Notes under the pieces: generated by a model
The model's input: the letters and a program-made list of their open reading frames with translations, nothing else
The model's database searches: none
Told to the model about the DNA's origin: nothing
Part shown: piece by piece, positions 1 through 7,839 of the stretch
Numbering within the stretch: position 1 is the stretch's first letter
Layout of the letters: each line of letters starts with the position of its first letter
Made by a program: the position numbers and the translations under genes
DNA from: Haloarcula nitratireducens
GTDB lineage: Archaea > Halobacteriota > Halobacteria > Halobacteriales > Haloarculaceae
NCBI RefSeq assembly: GCF_019599505.1
Contig: NZ_RKLT01000003.1
Span: 1 to 64,000 of the forward strand
DNA length: 64,000 bases
Reading direction: 5' to 3'

Positions 1-622
1 AGGCCTCGACCAGCGTGTCGGGCACCGACGAGAGGCCGGCGTAGAAGATGATGAACATGAACGGCGTCCAGTTCCACGTGTCCAGTAAGATGACCGTCAA
101 CAGCGGGATGTCCGAGAGGAAGTTCGGTGCCGCGAAGGGAGTCAGCGTGTTGATCACATAGGGGATGATGCCGATCTCGCTGTTGAGCATGATGCGACCG
201 ATCGTCGCCATCGAGACCGGCGCAACCGCCATCGGGACGATGAACAGGACCCGGTAGAACGACTTCGTGCGCCCCGACTCGACGCCGGAGACGAGCGCGG
301 CCAGCACGAATCCGAGGACGGATTCGAGGAACAGCGCGCTGACGACGACGGTGATGGTGACGACGAACGAGTGGAACGCGCCGCCTCTGGTGAACGCCGT
401 CCGGAAGTTGTCTAACCCGGCGAACTCGGCCTCGAAGACGTTCAGCGTGGCTTCCTCGATGAGCGCGAGGTAGAGGTCGTAGGCGCCGGGGAAGAAGGTG
501 ATCATCACCATCACCAGCACCATCGGTGCCATGAACCAGTACGGGAGGTAGTCGTTCCAGACGTCCCGCAGGCTCCCGAGGGCCGTGTCGTCCGTCGTTT
601 CTGTCTGCGTTGGTGTACTCAT
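1..622 (-). CDS. Sugar-type ABC transporter permease (MalF/UgpA-like), 3' end cut by window edge
   Basis: About 207 codons are visible from the ATG at 622. The product is a membrane permease of a carbohydrate ABC importer. An N-terminal hydrophobic segment is followed by at least four more membrane segments. The sequence leaves the window at VPDTLVEA, which is the beginning of the EAA loop that contacts the ATPase, so the C-terminal third is missing. The gene lies 33 bp downstream of the substrate-binding protein on the same strand, as expected for one operon. The substrate cannot be read from this fragment. The partner ATPase and second permease are not in the window. Confidence 0.9.
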   Translation of the reverse strand, partial: MSTPTQTETTDDTALGSLRDVWNDYLPYWFMAPMVLVMVMITFFPGAYDLYLALIEEATLNVFEAEFAGLDNFRTAFTRGGAFHSFVVTITVVVSALFLESVLGFVLAALVSGVESGRTKSFYRVLFIVPMAVAPVSMATIGRIMLNSEIGIIPYVINTLTPFAAPNFLSDIPLLTVILLDTWNWTPFMFIIFYAGLSSVPDTLVEA

Positions 623-655
623 TATGGTAGTGTGGCTCGGATTGGTTCGGGCGGG

Positions 656-2104
656 TTACCCGCTGTAGATGTCTTCGGCGATCTCCGCCGCCCGGGTCAT
701 CGCTTCCTCGGCGGACTTCTGCCCGGCGATGGCTCGCTGGAGCTCCTCGGAGTAGCGCTGGCCCCACTGGGGGTACTTCCGGTCGAAGGGGTCGGGCTGC
801 GCTTGCTCCAGGGAGTCGAGCGAGACCTGCGCGAAGTTCTCGCCGACGCGCGAGCGGAACTCCTCGTTCTGCCAGACCGACCGCCGGACCGAGTAGGCCG
901 CGCTCTGGTTCAGGTGTACCCAGGTGTTCGTCGGTTGCGACGTCGCCCACAGCATGAAGAGGAAGCCCTGTTCGGAGTTCTTGGCGTTCTTCGACGTGGA
1001 CAGCTGCCAGTTGAACGCGTTCGGGCCGAACTCGCCGTCGGCCGGTCGCGGCGCCTTCGCGACGCCGATGGAGTCGGCGACCGACGAGTCGGAACCGGTC
1101 AGCGCGGGCCAGAACAGGTTGGCGTCGGCGACGATGTGACCGGCGCTGCCCTCCTGCATCGTCGAGAGCACGTCGGACCAGGTCATCGCGGAGACGCCTT
1201 CCGGACCGTACTCCCGCAGTATCTTGGTGTACCACTCCGCCGCGTTGATGACCGCGTCCGTATCGAGACCGGAGTCCTCCGGGAACGAGGTCCAGAGTTC
1301 GCCGCCGTACTCGCGGATGAACGTGTTCAGGATGTAGATGTTCATCCCGTACCCCTTCTGTCCGCGACCGACGGTGCCGACGATTTCGGACTCGTTCTCG
1401 TGGATAGTCTTCGCGTTCTGTCGGAACTGTTCGAGCGTCTCGGCGACTTCGAGCCCGTGCTTCTCGTAGAGGTCCTTCCGGTAGAACTGCGTCTGAACCT
1501 CGACCGTGATGGGAACGCCGGTCCAGTTGTCGCTGTACCCGCCGCCGTGGGCCTGCCAGCGAGACGACTCGAAGAGGTCGTCGGGCTTCCACCAGTCCTC
1601 GTCGTAGAGACTGCTGTCGTTGAAGTATTTATCGAGCGTCTGCAGCCACCCCTCGTTGCGGAACTGGTTGACGACCTGGTCCATGAAGAAGACGTCGAAC
1701 TGCCCGGCCCCGGTGCTCACGTCGGTCTGCCGCTTGGTCCGGAACTGCTGTTCGGGCAGGACGTTCCAGACGACGTCGATGCCGGTCAGTTCCTCGAAGA
1801 CGGGAACGGCGGGTTTGATGTTATCGACCCACGCGTGATTGACGGCCCCGACGTTTATCTTCGAGCCCTCGAACTGCTTCCAGTCGATGTCGGCCCCGGT
1901 GTACTTATCGAGCGAGATCGGCAGGTCGCCCGATGCATCATCGCTCCCGGTACCGCTCGACCCGTTACCGGTCGACCCGCCGCCCCCGCCGTCGCCGCCG
2001 TCACCGCCTCGCGTACACCCAGCGAGACCGCCGAGGAGGCCGACGCTGGCCGCTTTGATGAAGCTACGCCGCTTGTGCTGACGTCGATTGCGCTCGCTTG
2101 TCAT
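656..2104 (-). CDS. ABC transporter substrate-binding lipoprotein (family 1, sugar type)
   Basis: Extracellular solute-binding protein of about 482 residues. The N-terminus carries a Tat signal (KRRSFIKAA) followed by a lipobox ending in LAGC, so it is probably exported folded and lipid-anchored. A Gly/Ser/Asp-rich linker follows, then a periplasmic-binding-protein fold. I chose the ATG at 2104 (MTSERN); an in-frame codon at 2119 would add five residues. It is the first gene of an operon with the permease at 1-622. The neighbours (SDR, zinc alcohol dehydrogenase, IclR regulator) suggest a sugar, polyol or sugar-acid substrate; this is inference. Confidence 0.9.
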   Translation of the reverse strand: MTSERNRRQHKRRSFIKAASVGLLGGLAGCTRGGDGGDGGGGGSTGNGSSGTGSDDASGDLPISLDKYTGADIDWKQFEGSKINVGAVNHAWVDNIKPAVPVFEELTGIDVVWNVLPEQQFRTKRQTDVSTGAGQFDVFFMDQVVNQFRNEGWLQTLDKYFNDSSLYDEDWWKPDDLFESSRWQAHGGGYSDNWTGVPITVEVQTQFYRKDLYEKHGLEVAETLEQFRQNAKTIHENESEIVGTVGRGQKGYGMNIYILNTFIREYGGELWTSFPEDSGLDTDAVINAAEWYTKILREYGPEGVSAMTWSDVLSTMQEGSAGHIVADANLFWPALTGSDSSVADSIGVAKAPRPADGEFGPNAFNWQLSTSKNAKNSEQGFLFMLWATSQPTNTWVHLNQSAAYSVRRSVWQNEEFRSRVGENFAQVSLDSLEQAQPDPFDRKYPQWGQRYSEELQRAIAGQKSAEEAMTRAAEIAEDIYSG

Positions 2105-2194
2105 TGGTCTCCGTCTCACCTCCCAACGAATTTCTCATGAGCAATAAAGTTAATCATTTGTAGAGCATGATACACGTTATCCCACCCGCAATCA

Positions 2195-2201
2195 TTATAT
2201 A
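2195..2201 (+). promoter_or_regulatory. TATA box of a leaderless promoter for the SDR gene
   Basis: TTATATA centred 28 bp upstream of the ATG at 2226, the spacing of haloarchaeal leaderless mRNAs. It supports 2226 over the in-frame GTG at 2208 as the start of the dehydrogenase. The same 121-bp divergent region must also hold the promoter of the binding-protein operon. Confidence 0.6.
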
Positions 2202-2225
2202 CCATAGGTGAAAACCGATTCCCGT

Positions 2226-3002
2226 ATGGAGTACGACTTCACAGACCAGACCGTCCTCGTCACCGGAGCCGGGAGAGGGATGGGGAAAGCGGCGGCGAAG
2301 AAGTTCGCAGAGAACGGCGCGAGCGTCGTCGTCAACGACCTCGACGCCGAGGTCGCCGAATCGACCGCCGCGGAGATTCGAGCGAGCGGGGCCGACGCCG
2401 TCGGTATCGGCGCCGACGTGAGCGACGAGGCCGAAGTCGCCGCGATGGTCGAGACGGCGACCGACGAGTCGGGCACTATCGACGTGCTGCTGAACAACGC
2501 CGGCGTCGGCGACGCCGGTCCCTTCCTCGACGAACAGTACGACGACACGTTCCAGTTAAACCTCGACGTCCACCTCCACGGGTCGCTGAACTGCATCCGC
2601 GAGGTCGTCGACGGGATGGTCGAGCAGGGCTACGGGAAGATCGTCAACACCACCTCGATCCACACCAAGAACGCCGTCGGGATGTCGCCGGCCTACGACG
2701 TGGGCAAGTTCAGCCTGCTCGGCCTGACCAAGAGCCTCGCGCTGGAACTCGGCCGGGAGGGGATCCGGGTCAACGCCGTCGCGCCGGGCTGGGCGGACAC
2801 GCGGATGACGGACGAGTTCAGCGACGCCGTCACCCAGCAGATTCTGGACAACAACCCGCTCGGGCGGTTCGCGGACCCGGAGGACGTGGCCAACGCGATG
2901 GTGTTTCTCGCGTCGCCGGCCAGCGACTACGTCAACGGCCACGAGCTCCGCGTCGACGGCGGGCAGGTCCCCATCGACAGCTGGCGACTGGACGACCGAT
3001 AG
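2226..3002 (+). CDS. SDR-family NAD(P)-dependent oxidoreductase
   Basis: Classical short-chain dehydrogenase of 258 residues, cytoplasmic. The cofactor loop TGAGRGMG is at residues 13-20, NNAG follows in the middle, and the Ser (TTSIH) and YxxxK (YDVGK) catalytic elements are present. The C-terminal RVDGGQ is typical of FabG-like enzymes. The start is supported by the TATA box at 2195. It is divergent from the sugar ABC operon and followed by a zinc alcohol dehydrogenase and an IclR regulator, so a sugar- or polyol-oxidation role is likely. The exact substrate is unknown. Confidence 0.88.
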   Translation: MEYDFTDQTVLVTGAGRGMGKAAAKKFAENGASVVVNDLDAEVAESTAAEIRASGADAVGIGADVSDEAEVAAMVETATDESGTIDVLLNNAGVGDAGPFLDEQYDDTFQLNLDVHLHGSLNCIREVVDGMVEQGYGKIVNTTSIHTKNAVGMSPAYDVGKFSLLGLTKSLALELGREGIRVNAVAPGWADTRMTDEFSDAVTQQILDNNPLGRFADPEDVANAMVFLASPASDYVNGHELRVDGGQVPIDSWRLDDR

Positions 3003-3289
3003 CCCCACAGCGACCCCAGCAACAAGCTATTTATCTCGTGACCGGAATAGTGTCTCCCGTTGGACCGAAGCGTCGACTGTCGTCACCCATCGGTAACGGT
3101 ACCCGGACGGCGTCGAACCCACAGCCATCAGCGGCGAGACGTGACGTACCGTGACGTGACGGTCGCTATCCGGTCACGTCACCCGAGAGACGGAGCGGCC
3201 GAACCCGAGAGCGCACCTATGAGACCTGACAGACACACTCCGAAACGCACCGAGCGACCGACTACCCGAGACGCCGAGGGAGGCAGCTG

Positions 3290-4321
3290 ATGCGCGCATC
3301 GACACTGACCGACGTCGGCGAGATCACTGTAGAGGAGCGCGAGCGACCGACCCCGGCGGCCGACGAAGTTCTCGTCGAGGTCGGTGCCTGCAGCGTCTGC
3401 ATGACTGACTACCACATGTACCACGGGACCTTCCCGATCGAGACGCCGCTGGTGCCCGGTCACGAAGCGGCGGGCACCGTCGCCGACGTCGGGGACGACG
3501 TCACCGGCTTCGAGGCGGGCGACCGCGTCGCGGTCAACCCGACGGTCCCCTGTAACGCCTGTTCGTACTGTAAACGCGGCGAGACCCACCTCTGTGAGAA
3601 CAACACCAGCATCGGCGGCGCGGGCGACACCATCCTCGACGGGGCGTTCGCCGAGTACGTCCGCGTCCCGGCGATCAACGTCGAGGACATCGGCGACATG
3701 TCCTTCGAGCGGGCCGCGCTGGCCGAACCGCTGGCCTGCTGCGTCCACGGCGTCGAACAGGTCGATCTCACGCCGGGCGACAGCGTCGCCATCATCGGGG
3801 CCGGTCCCATCGGGCTCTTACTGCTACAGGCGTTCCGCAACGCCGGTGCCGCCCCCGTCGTCGTCTCCGAACTCGACCCCGAGCGGCGCGAGCTCGCGGC
3901 CGAGCTGGGCGCGGACGCCGTCGTCGATCCCGACGAGGTCGACCCCGAGGAAGCCATCCCCGAGGCCGCGGGTGGCCCGGTGGACATCGGCGTCGAGGCC
4001 ATCGGCCTCGTCCCGACCATCGAGCAGGCCAACGCGGTGACCGCCAAGGGCGGGTCCACCCTCATCTTCGGCGTCCCCGAACAGGACGCGACGCTGGAGG
4101 TCAGCCCGTTCGACGTGTTCTTCGACGAAGTCGGCTATCGGGGGTCGTACTCCCTCACCACCGAGGACTTCGAGCGAGCGATCACGATGCTCCGGTACGG
4201 TCGCGTCGACGCCGACTCGCTCGTCACGGAGCGAATCGGACTCGACGAGTTGCCGACGGCGTTCGAGCGGATGGGCGACGCCGAGGGGTTGAAGAAAGTC
4301 GTCGTCCCCGACCGCGACTGA
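3290..4321 (+). CDS. Zinc-dependent alcohol/polyol dehydrogenase (MDR family)
   Basis: Medium-chain dehydrogenase of 343 residues. Catalytic-zinc ligands are visible as C37 and the H58-E59 pair. Four structural-zinc cysteines lie at about 88, 91, 94 and 102 (CNACSYCKRGETHLC). The Rossmann loop GAGPIGLL follows at about residue 170. It resembles threonine, sorbitol and glucose dehydrogenases, and the substrate is not resolved. It sits 287 bp after the SDR and 244 bp before the IclR regulator. The intervening 3003-3289 stretch holds no convincing gene. Confidence 0.88.
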   Translation: MRASTLTDVGEITVEERERPTPAADEVLVEVGACSVCMTDYHMYHGTFPIETPLVPGHEAAGTVADVGDDVTGFEAGDRVAVNPTVPCNACSYCKRGETHLCENNTSIGGAGDTILDGAFAEYVRVPAINVEDIGDMSFERAALAEPLACCVHGVEQVDLTPGDSVAIIGAGPIGLLLLQAFRNAGAAPVVVSELDPERRELAAELGADAVVDPDEVDPEEAIPEAAGGPVDIGVEAIGLVPTIEQANAVTAKGGSTLIFGVPEQDATLEVSPFDVFFDEVGYRGSYSLTTEDFERAITMLRYGRVDADSLVTERIGLDELPTAFERMGDAEGLKKVVVPDRD

Positions 4322-4405
4322 CCGCCCCGTAGCGACGTGCTCACTTCCCTCTGTGCAGTCTTCCTACGTAGCCGGGCCGCTATTTCCACGTCGTGAGGGG
4401 GACCT

Positions 4406-4422
4406 GTTCTTCTCTACAGAAC
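4406..4422. promoter_or_regulatory. Distal palindrome upstream of iclR-type gene (candidate operator)
   Basis: Inverted repeat GTTCT-N7-AGAAC with spacer TCTCTAC. It matches the second copy at 4517 at 15 of 17 positions including most of the spacer, so the two are unlikely to be chance. Binding by the adjacent IclR protein is inference. Confidence 0.5.
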
Positions 4423-4516
4423 GAATAGATTTCCGCAGCTACGCGCGCAAACGAACCCCATCCATCCGAAAAATCGTGATAGATTCGGCATGCGAATAAT
4501 TAACAAAGTCGATAGC

Positions 4517-4533
4517 GTTCTGCTCTAAAGAAC
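4517..4533. promoter_or_regulatory. Proximal palindrome upstream of iclR-type gene (candidate operator)
   Basis: Inverted repeat GTTCT-N7-AGAAC with spacer GCTCTAA, ending 33 bp before the ATG at 4566. It therefore lies just upstream of or over the likely TATA/BRE zone of this gene. Start-to-start distance to the first copy is 111 bp. The arrangement fits autoregulation by a DNA-bending dimer or tetramer. Confidence 0.5.
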
Positions 4534-4565
4534 AACCTTTTCACCGTCCCGTTCGTAGCGTGCGT

Positions 4566-5333
4566 ATGGACGACACACCGGAGTACGCCGTCGAAGCGAC
4601 CGGGACCTCGCTGTCGATCCTCGAAGCGCTCGTCGAACACGAGGAACCGCGGGGCGTCACGGCTCTGGCCGACCGCGTCGACGTCTCGAAGAGCGTGGTC
4701 CACAATCACCTCTCGACGCTGCGCGCACGCGGCTACGTCGTCAAGCGGTCCGACGGCTACGAGCCGTCGTTGCGGACGCTGAATCTGGGCAACCGGACGC
4801 GGGAGAAACTGCCCGTCTACCGGGACGCGAAGCAAGCTCTCGACAACCTCGCGGCCGCGAGCGGCGAGACGACCACGCTGTTCGTCCTCGAAGCGAACGC
4901 GGGCGTCCCGGCGTACATCTCACAGCCCTCGAACGGCTGGGACCCCGAGTTTCGGGAGGGCGAACGGCTCCCGATTCACGTCAACGCGCCCGGGAAATCG
5001 ATACTGGCCTCGCTGTCCGACGACCGCGTCGAGGCGATATTAGACGGCACTCGACTCCACGCACAGACGGAAGCCACGATCACCGACGCCGACGCGCTCG
5101 AAGACCAGATCAGCCGCATCCGAGACGACGGCATTGCGTTCTGCAGAGAAGAACAGTACGAGGGGATCGTCGGCGTCGCCGCACCGATTCAGACGGGCGA
5201 GGAAAATTACGTCGCCGCGCTCGGCGTCTGTGGCCCCGTCGACCGACTGAGCGGCCGATACCTCGAAGAGGACGTCACCGGCCAAGTGCTCAGCACTGCG
5301 AAGTCGGTGCAGGTCACGCTCACGAGCAACTGA
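4566..5333 (+). CDS. IclR-family transcriptional regulator
   Basis: Regulator of 255 residues. An N-terminal winged helix-turn-helix (about 10-70, including VTALADRVDVSKSVVHNHL) is followed by the IclR effector-binding domain (about 80-250, with HVNAPGKSILA and GIVGVAAPI segments). The ATG at 4566 is preferred over an in-frame GTG two codons upstream. It follows the dehydrogenase genes and probably controls them and/or the sugar ABC operon. Two identical-architecture palindromes at 4406 and 4517 are candidate operators. The inducer is unknown. Confidence 0.9.
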   Translation: MDDTPEYAVEATGTSLSILEALVEHEEPRGVTALADRVDVSKSVVHNHLSTLRARGYVVKRSDGYEPSLRTLNLGNRTREKLPVYRDAKQALDNLAAASGETTTLFVLEANAGVPAYISQPSNGWDPEFREGERLPIHVNAPGKSILASLSDDRVEAILDGTRLHAQTEATITDADALEDQISRIRDDGIAFCREEQYEGIVGVAAPIQTGEENYVAALGVCGPVDRLSGRYLEEDVTGQVLSTAKSVQVTLTSN

Positions 5334-5777
5334 CAGCGACCTATCGAGTATATAACACTGGTACGTTCGTTATTCCCCTCTCCATTCCGGTGTCCGTCCG
5401 ATGACGATACGCTCCTCAAGGCAGCTTCATTTCGACGATATTCCCCACCATCTCAGCGGTTTTATCGATGTAGTATTCACCGATTCAGAATACTCTCTCT
5501 AAATCTTCCGTTCCATATTCTTTTTATCCCCTTTCACGAGTAGAAATGCAGTGAGTGTCAAGATATATCTGGATATGTATGTCTTTAGAGAGTGACAGCG
5601 ACATCTCTCCTTCGGAAACGGTGCGGTACCCGCACAATCCCCGTATGTGCGGCTGGGCGGGATGAGCGCCGGGCTCGACTCCGACGGTTCACCGCCTCTC
5701 AGCCATCGCAGTCCGTACGCTCCTCGCGACCGTTACCCACTGCCAGGCCGCCGCACGCCCGACCGCAGTTCGAACTG
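5334..5777. other. Intergenic region without a recognisable gene
   Basis: This stretch between the IclR gene and the L15e promoter region has an AT-rich first half (to about 5590) and a GC-rich second half. I found no tRNA-like cloverleaf (no T-loop signature), no repeat array and no coding sequence with haloarchaeal character. The open frames present are short and arginine-rich, typical of off-frame GC-rich sequence. Confidence 0.5.
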
Positions 5778-5922
5778 TTTAAGGGCGCGAATACGGAACA
5801 GTCGATAACTCGCTGGACGACGGGCACCAGCGGGCACCTGCGTGTGCAGGTCGGGATGTGAGCCGCCGACGCGACGTTCGTCGCGGGCGACTTGAACCAC
5901 GCAACGCCCGTGGTGAAACACA
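5778..5922 (+). promoter_or_regulatory. Promoter and structured leader of rpl15e
   Basis: A TTTAAG element at about 5778-5783 would start transcription near 5805, giving a leader of about 115 nt. The leader holds three consecutive perfect 6-bp hairpins. The first is ACCTGC-GTGT-GCAGGT at 5836-5851. The second has arms CGCGAC/GTCGCG at 5870-5885 with loop GTTC. The third has arms ACCACG/CGTGGT at 5896-5914 with a 7-nt loop, ending 8 nt before the ATG. A long structured leader is unusual in a haloarchaeon and suggests autogenous control; function not shown. Confidence 0.45.
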
Positions 5923-6513
5923 ATGGCACGAAGTGCATACTCGTACATCCGAGACGCGTGGCAGAGCCCCAAGGAAGGCAAACTCGCCGAGCTGCAGTGG
6001 CAGCGACAGCAGGAGTGGCGCGAGCAGGGCGCGGTCGAACGCATCGAGCGCCCGACCCGCCTCGATAAGGCCCGTTCGCAGGGTTACAAGGCCAAGCAGG
6101 GCGTTGTCGTCGCTCGCGTCTCCGTCCGCAAGGGGAGCGCGCGCAAGCAGCGCCACAAAGCCGGACGCCGGTCGAAGCGCCAGGGCGTCACGCGCATCAC
6201 CCGCCGGAAGGACATCCAGCGCGTCGCCGAGGAACGCGCGGCCCGGGTCTACCCGAACCTGCGCGTGCTCAACAGCTACTCCGTGGGTCAGGACGGCAGC
6301 CAGAAGTGGCACGAGATCATCCTCGTCGACCCCGAGCATCCGGCCATCCAGAACGACGACGACCTCTCGTGGATCTGCGAAGACCACCAGGCCGACCGCG
6401 TCTTCCGCGGGCTGACCGGTGCCGGCCGTCGCAACCGCGGCCTCGACACGAAGGGCAAGGGCGCAGAGAAGACCCGGCCGTCGATCCGCTCGAACCGCGG
6501 CAAGGGCAAGTAA
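5923..6513 (+). CDS. rpl15e: 50S ribosomal protein L15e
   Basis: Ribosomal protein of 196 residues, full length. It begins MARSAYSYIRDAWQ and has the very basic middle (KGSARKQRHKAGRRSKRQG) and NSYxVGQDG region typical of archaeal/eukaryotic L15e. It binds rRNA in the large subunit. It is preceded by a three-hairpin leader and followed by a palindrome plus T-run. It stands alone here, not in a ribosomal operon. Confidence 0.97.
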   Translation: MARSAYSYIRDAWQSPKEGKLAELQWQRQQEWREQGAVERIERPTRLDKARSQGYKAKQGVVVARVSVRKGSARKQRHKAGRRSKRQGVTRITRRKDIQRVAEERAARVYPNLRVLNSYSVGQDGSQKWHEIILVDPEHPAIQNDDDLSWICEDHQADRVFRGLTGAGRRNRGLDTKGKGAEKTRPSIRSNRGKGK

Positions 6514-6535
6514 GCGACCGGTCGCGCTCCCGTTT
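6514..6535 (+). terminator. Palindrome plus T-run after rpl15e
   Basis: The perfect 12-bp palindrome GCGACCGGTCGC (6514-6525) starts right after the stop codon. TTTT follows at 6532-6535. It lies between convergent genes, which fits a terminator for rpl15e. Confidence 0.4.
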
Positions 6536-6621
6536 TCCGCACCGCTTTCTCTCGACTTTCCTACGTCGCTCTCGCTACCGGCGGTTCCGAGCGTCCCCGG
6601 CGTCCGGAAGACCGGCGGCCG

Positions 6622-7593
6622 CTACCCGCGCCACGCCGGGTGACCGTGGCTGGCGACTTCCGTCGGCGTCGTCCCCGAACCGCGCTCGGAGACGGCGCTG
6701 ACGGCGTAGAACGTCGCCTCGGGGTCGCCGTTGCGCCGCCAGTGCCACCACGTCCGGGCCAGAAGCCAGAGGCGACGGCGGCGGGTCAGTTCCGGCGTCG
6801 CCGTGAGCACGTCGTACCCTCGTTCCCGGATGAGCCGATGGTGTTCCGCGTACAGCACCGCCGCCAGCAGGACGCCGAACTGGCAGTCCTCGGGCAGGTA
6901 ACGGATGCCCGTGACGCCCTCGCGATACAGTTCCTCCGTGCGAGTCAGCTCCTCCTCCATCACCGCGCGGAACGCGTCGTCGACCTCGGCGTCCGCGAGT
7001 TGCTCCTCGGTGACGCCGTGCCGGGAGAGCGTCTCCTGTGGGAGATACACCCGGCCGTAGTCGCGGATGTCCTCGCGCACGTCCCGGAGGAAGTTCGAGA
7101 GCTGAAACGCCTCCGCCAGCGCCGCGGCGTGAGGAAGCGCCTCCTCCTTGCCGGGCGGGTCCATCACCATCGTCATCATGTTGCCGACGGCGACGGCCGA
7201 CCCTCGCATGTACCCCCGAAGGTCCTCGAACGTCTCGTAGCGGGCCTGTTCGATGTCCATCTCCATGGCGTCGACGAAGACGTTCACCTCCTCGTCGGGG
7301 ATGTCGTGTTCGGCGCGGAGGTCCCGAAACGCCGAGAGGACGACGCCGTCGTCGGTGTCGTCCGGTTCGCGGTTCCCGAGGGCTGTCTCCCGGATCGCTT
7401 CGAGTCGCTCGTGCTGAACGGCCGGCGACGGGCCGTCGGGTTGATCGACCACCTCGTCCGCGATACGGAAGAAGGCGTACATGACGTAGGTCGGATAGCG
7501 GATGCGTTCCGGAAGCAGGCGCGTAGCGAGGTGAAACGTCCGACCGGTCTGCTGCTGGATCGATTTGCTGGTTCGGATATTATCAGATTGCAT
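6622..7593 (-). CDS. crtB: Phytoene synthase (squalene/phytoene synthase family)
   Basis: Enzyme of 323 residues that condenses two geranylgeranyl diphosphates to phytoene, the first committed step to bacterioruberin and retinal. Both Asp-rich motifs are present: D46-xxx-D50 (ADEVVD) and D171-xxx-D175 (DVRED) followed by YGRVYLP. The ATG at 7593 gives a normal family length. The gene lies downstream of a Bat-like regulator on the same strand. A TTTAAA box and a Bat-UAS-like site lie in the 246-bp gap, so light/oxygen-linked control by Bat is plausible. Confidence 0.93.
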   Translation of the reverse strand: MQSDNIRTSKSIQQQTGRTFHLATRLLPERIRYPTYVMYAFFRIADEVVDQPDGPSPAVQHERLEAIRETALGNREPDDTDDGVVLSAFRDLRAEHDIPDEEVNVFVDAMEMDIEQARYETFEDLRGYMRGSAVAVGNMMTMVMDPPGKEEALPHAAALAEAFQLSNFLRDVREDIRDYGRVYLPQETLSRHGVTEEQLADAEVDDAFRAVMEEELTRTEELYREGVTGIRYLPEDCQFGVLLAAVLYAEHHRLIRERGYDVLTATPELTRRRRLWLLARTWWHWRRNGDPEATFYAVSAVSERGSGTTPTEVASHGHPAWRG

Positions 7594-7770
7594 TGAGTTC
7601 TGGCGACGGGATGGTGGGTGGGTGAGTGGTACTCGAATCGCGACGGCCGCGGCAGGGAGCGTAGTCGGTTCTCGTCCGTCGTCGGTAGTTCGGGCCGCGA
7701 TTCATGTCACGGGTCCGATATCAGAGGCCCGAGTGACACTTCGTCTACATACACGTACGGAGAGTACGAC

Positions 7771-7797
7771 TTTAAACTGTGTGCCCAACTGCTTTGG
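7771..7797 (-). promoter_or_regulatory. TATA box plus Bat-UAS-like site upstream of crtB
   Basis: On the minus strand a UAS-like element (7783-7797) is followed about 17 bp downstream by TTTAAA (7771-7776). On the plus strand the element reads GCCCAACTGCTTTGG. It agrees at 10 of 13 defined positions with the bop-type UAS as I recall it (ACCcnactagTTnGG). UAS-to-TATA spacing resembles the bop promoter. The implied start near 7747 leaves a leader of about 155 nt to the crtB ATG. Confidence 0.45.
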
Positions 7798-7839
7798 ACG
7801 AGTCACGGCGTCCGCCGGGTCGTCGACGCCGGGAGCGCC

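Noticed and set aside
632..2140. Long plus-strand reading frame of about 500 codons opposite the binding-protein gene
   Set aside because: The minus strand encodes a complete Tat lipoprotein with clear family features. The plus frame is Val/Leu/Arg-rich mirror sequence typical of high-GC antisense.
3060..3290. 76-codon frame between the SDR and alcohol dehydrogenase genes
   Set aside because: No ATG at a sensible place, basic low-complexity product, and no promoter.
5592..5861. 89-codon frame upstream of rpl15e
   Set aside because: Basic off-frame composition. It runs through the hairpin region, which is better explained as an mRNA leader.
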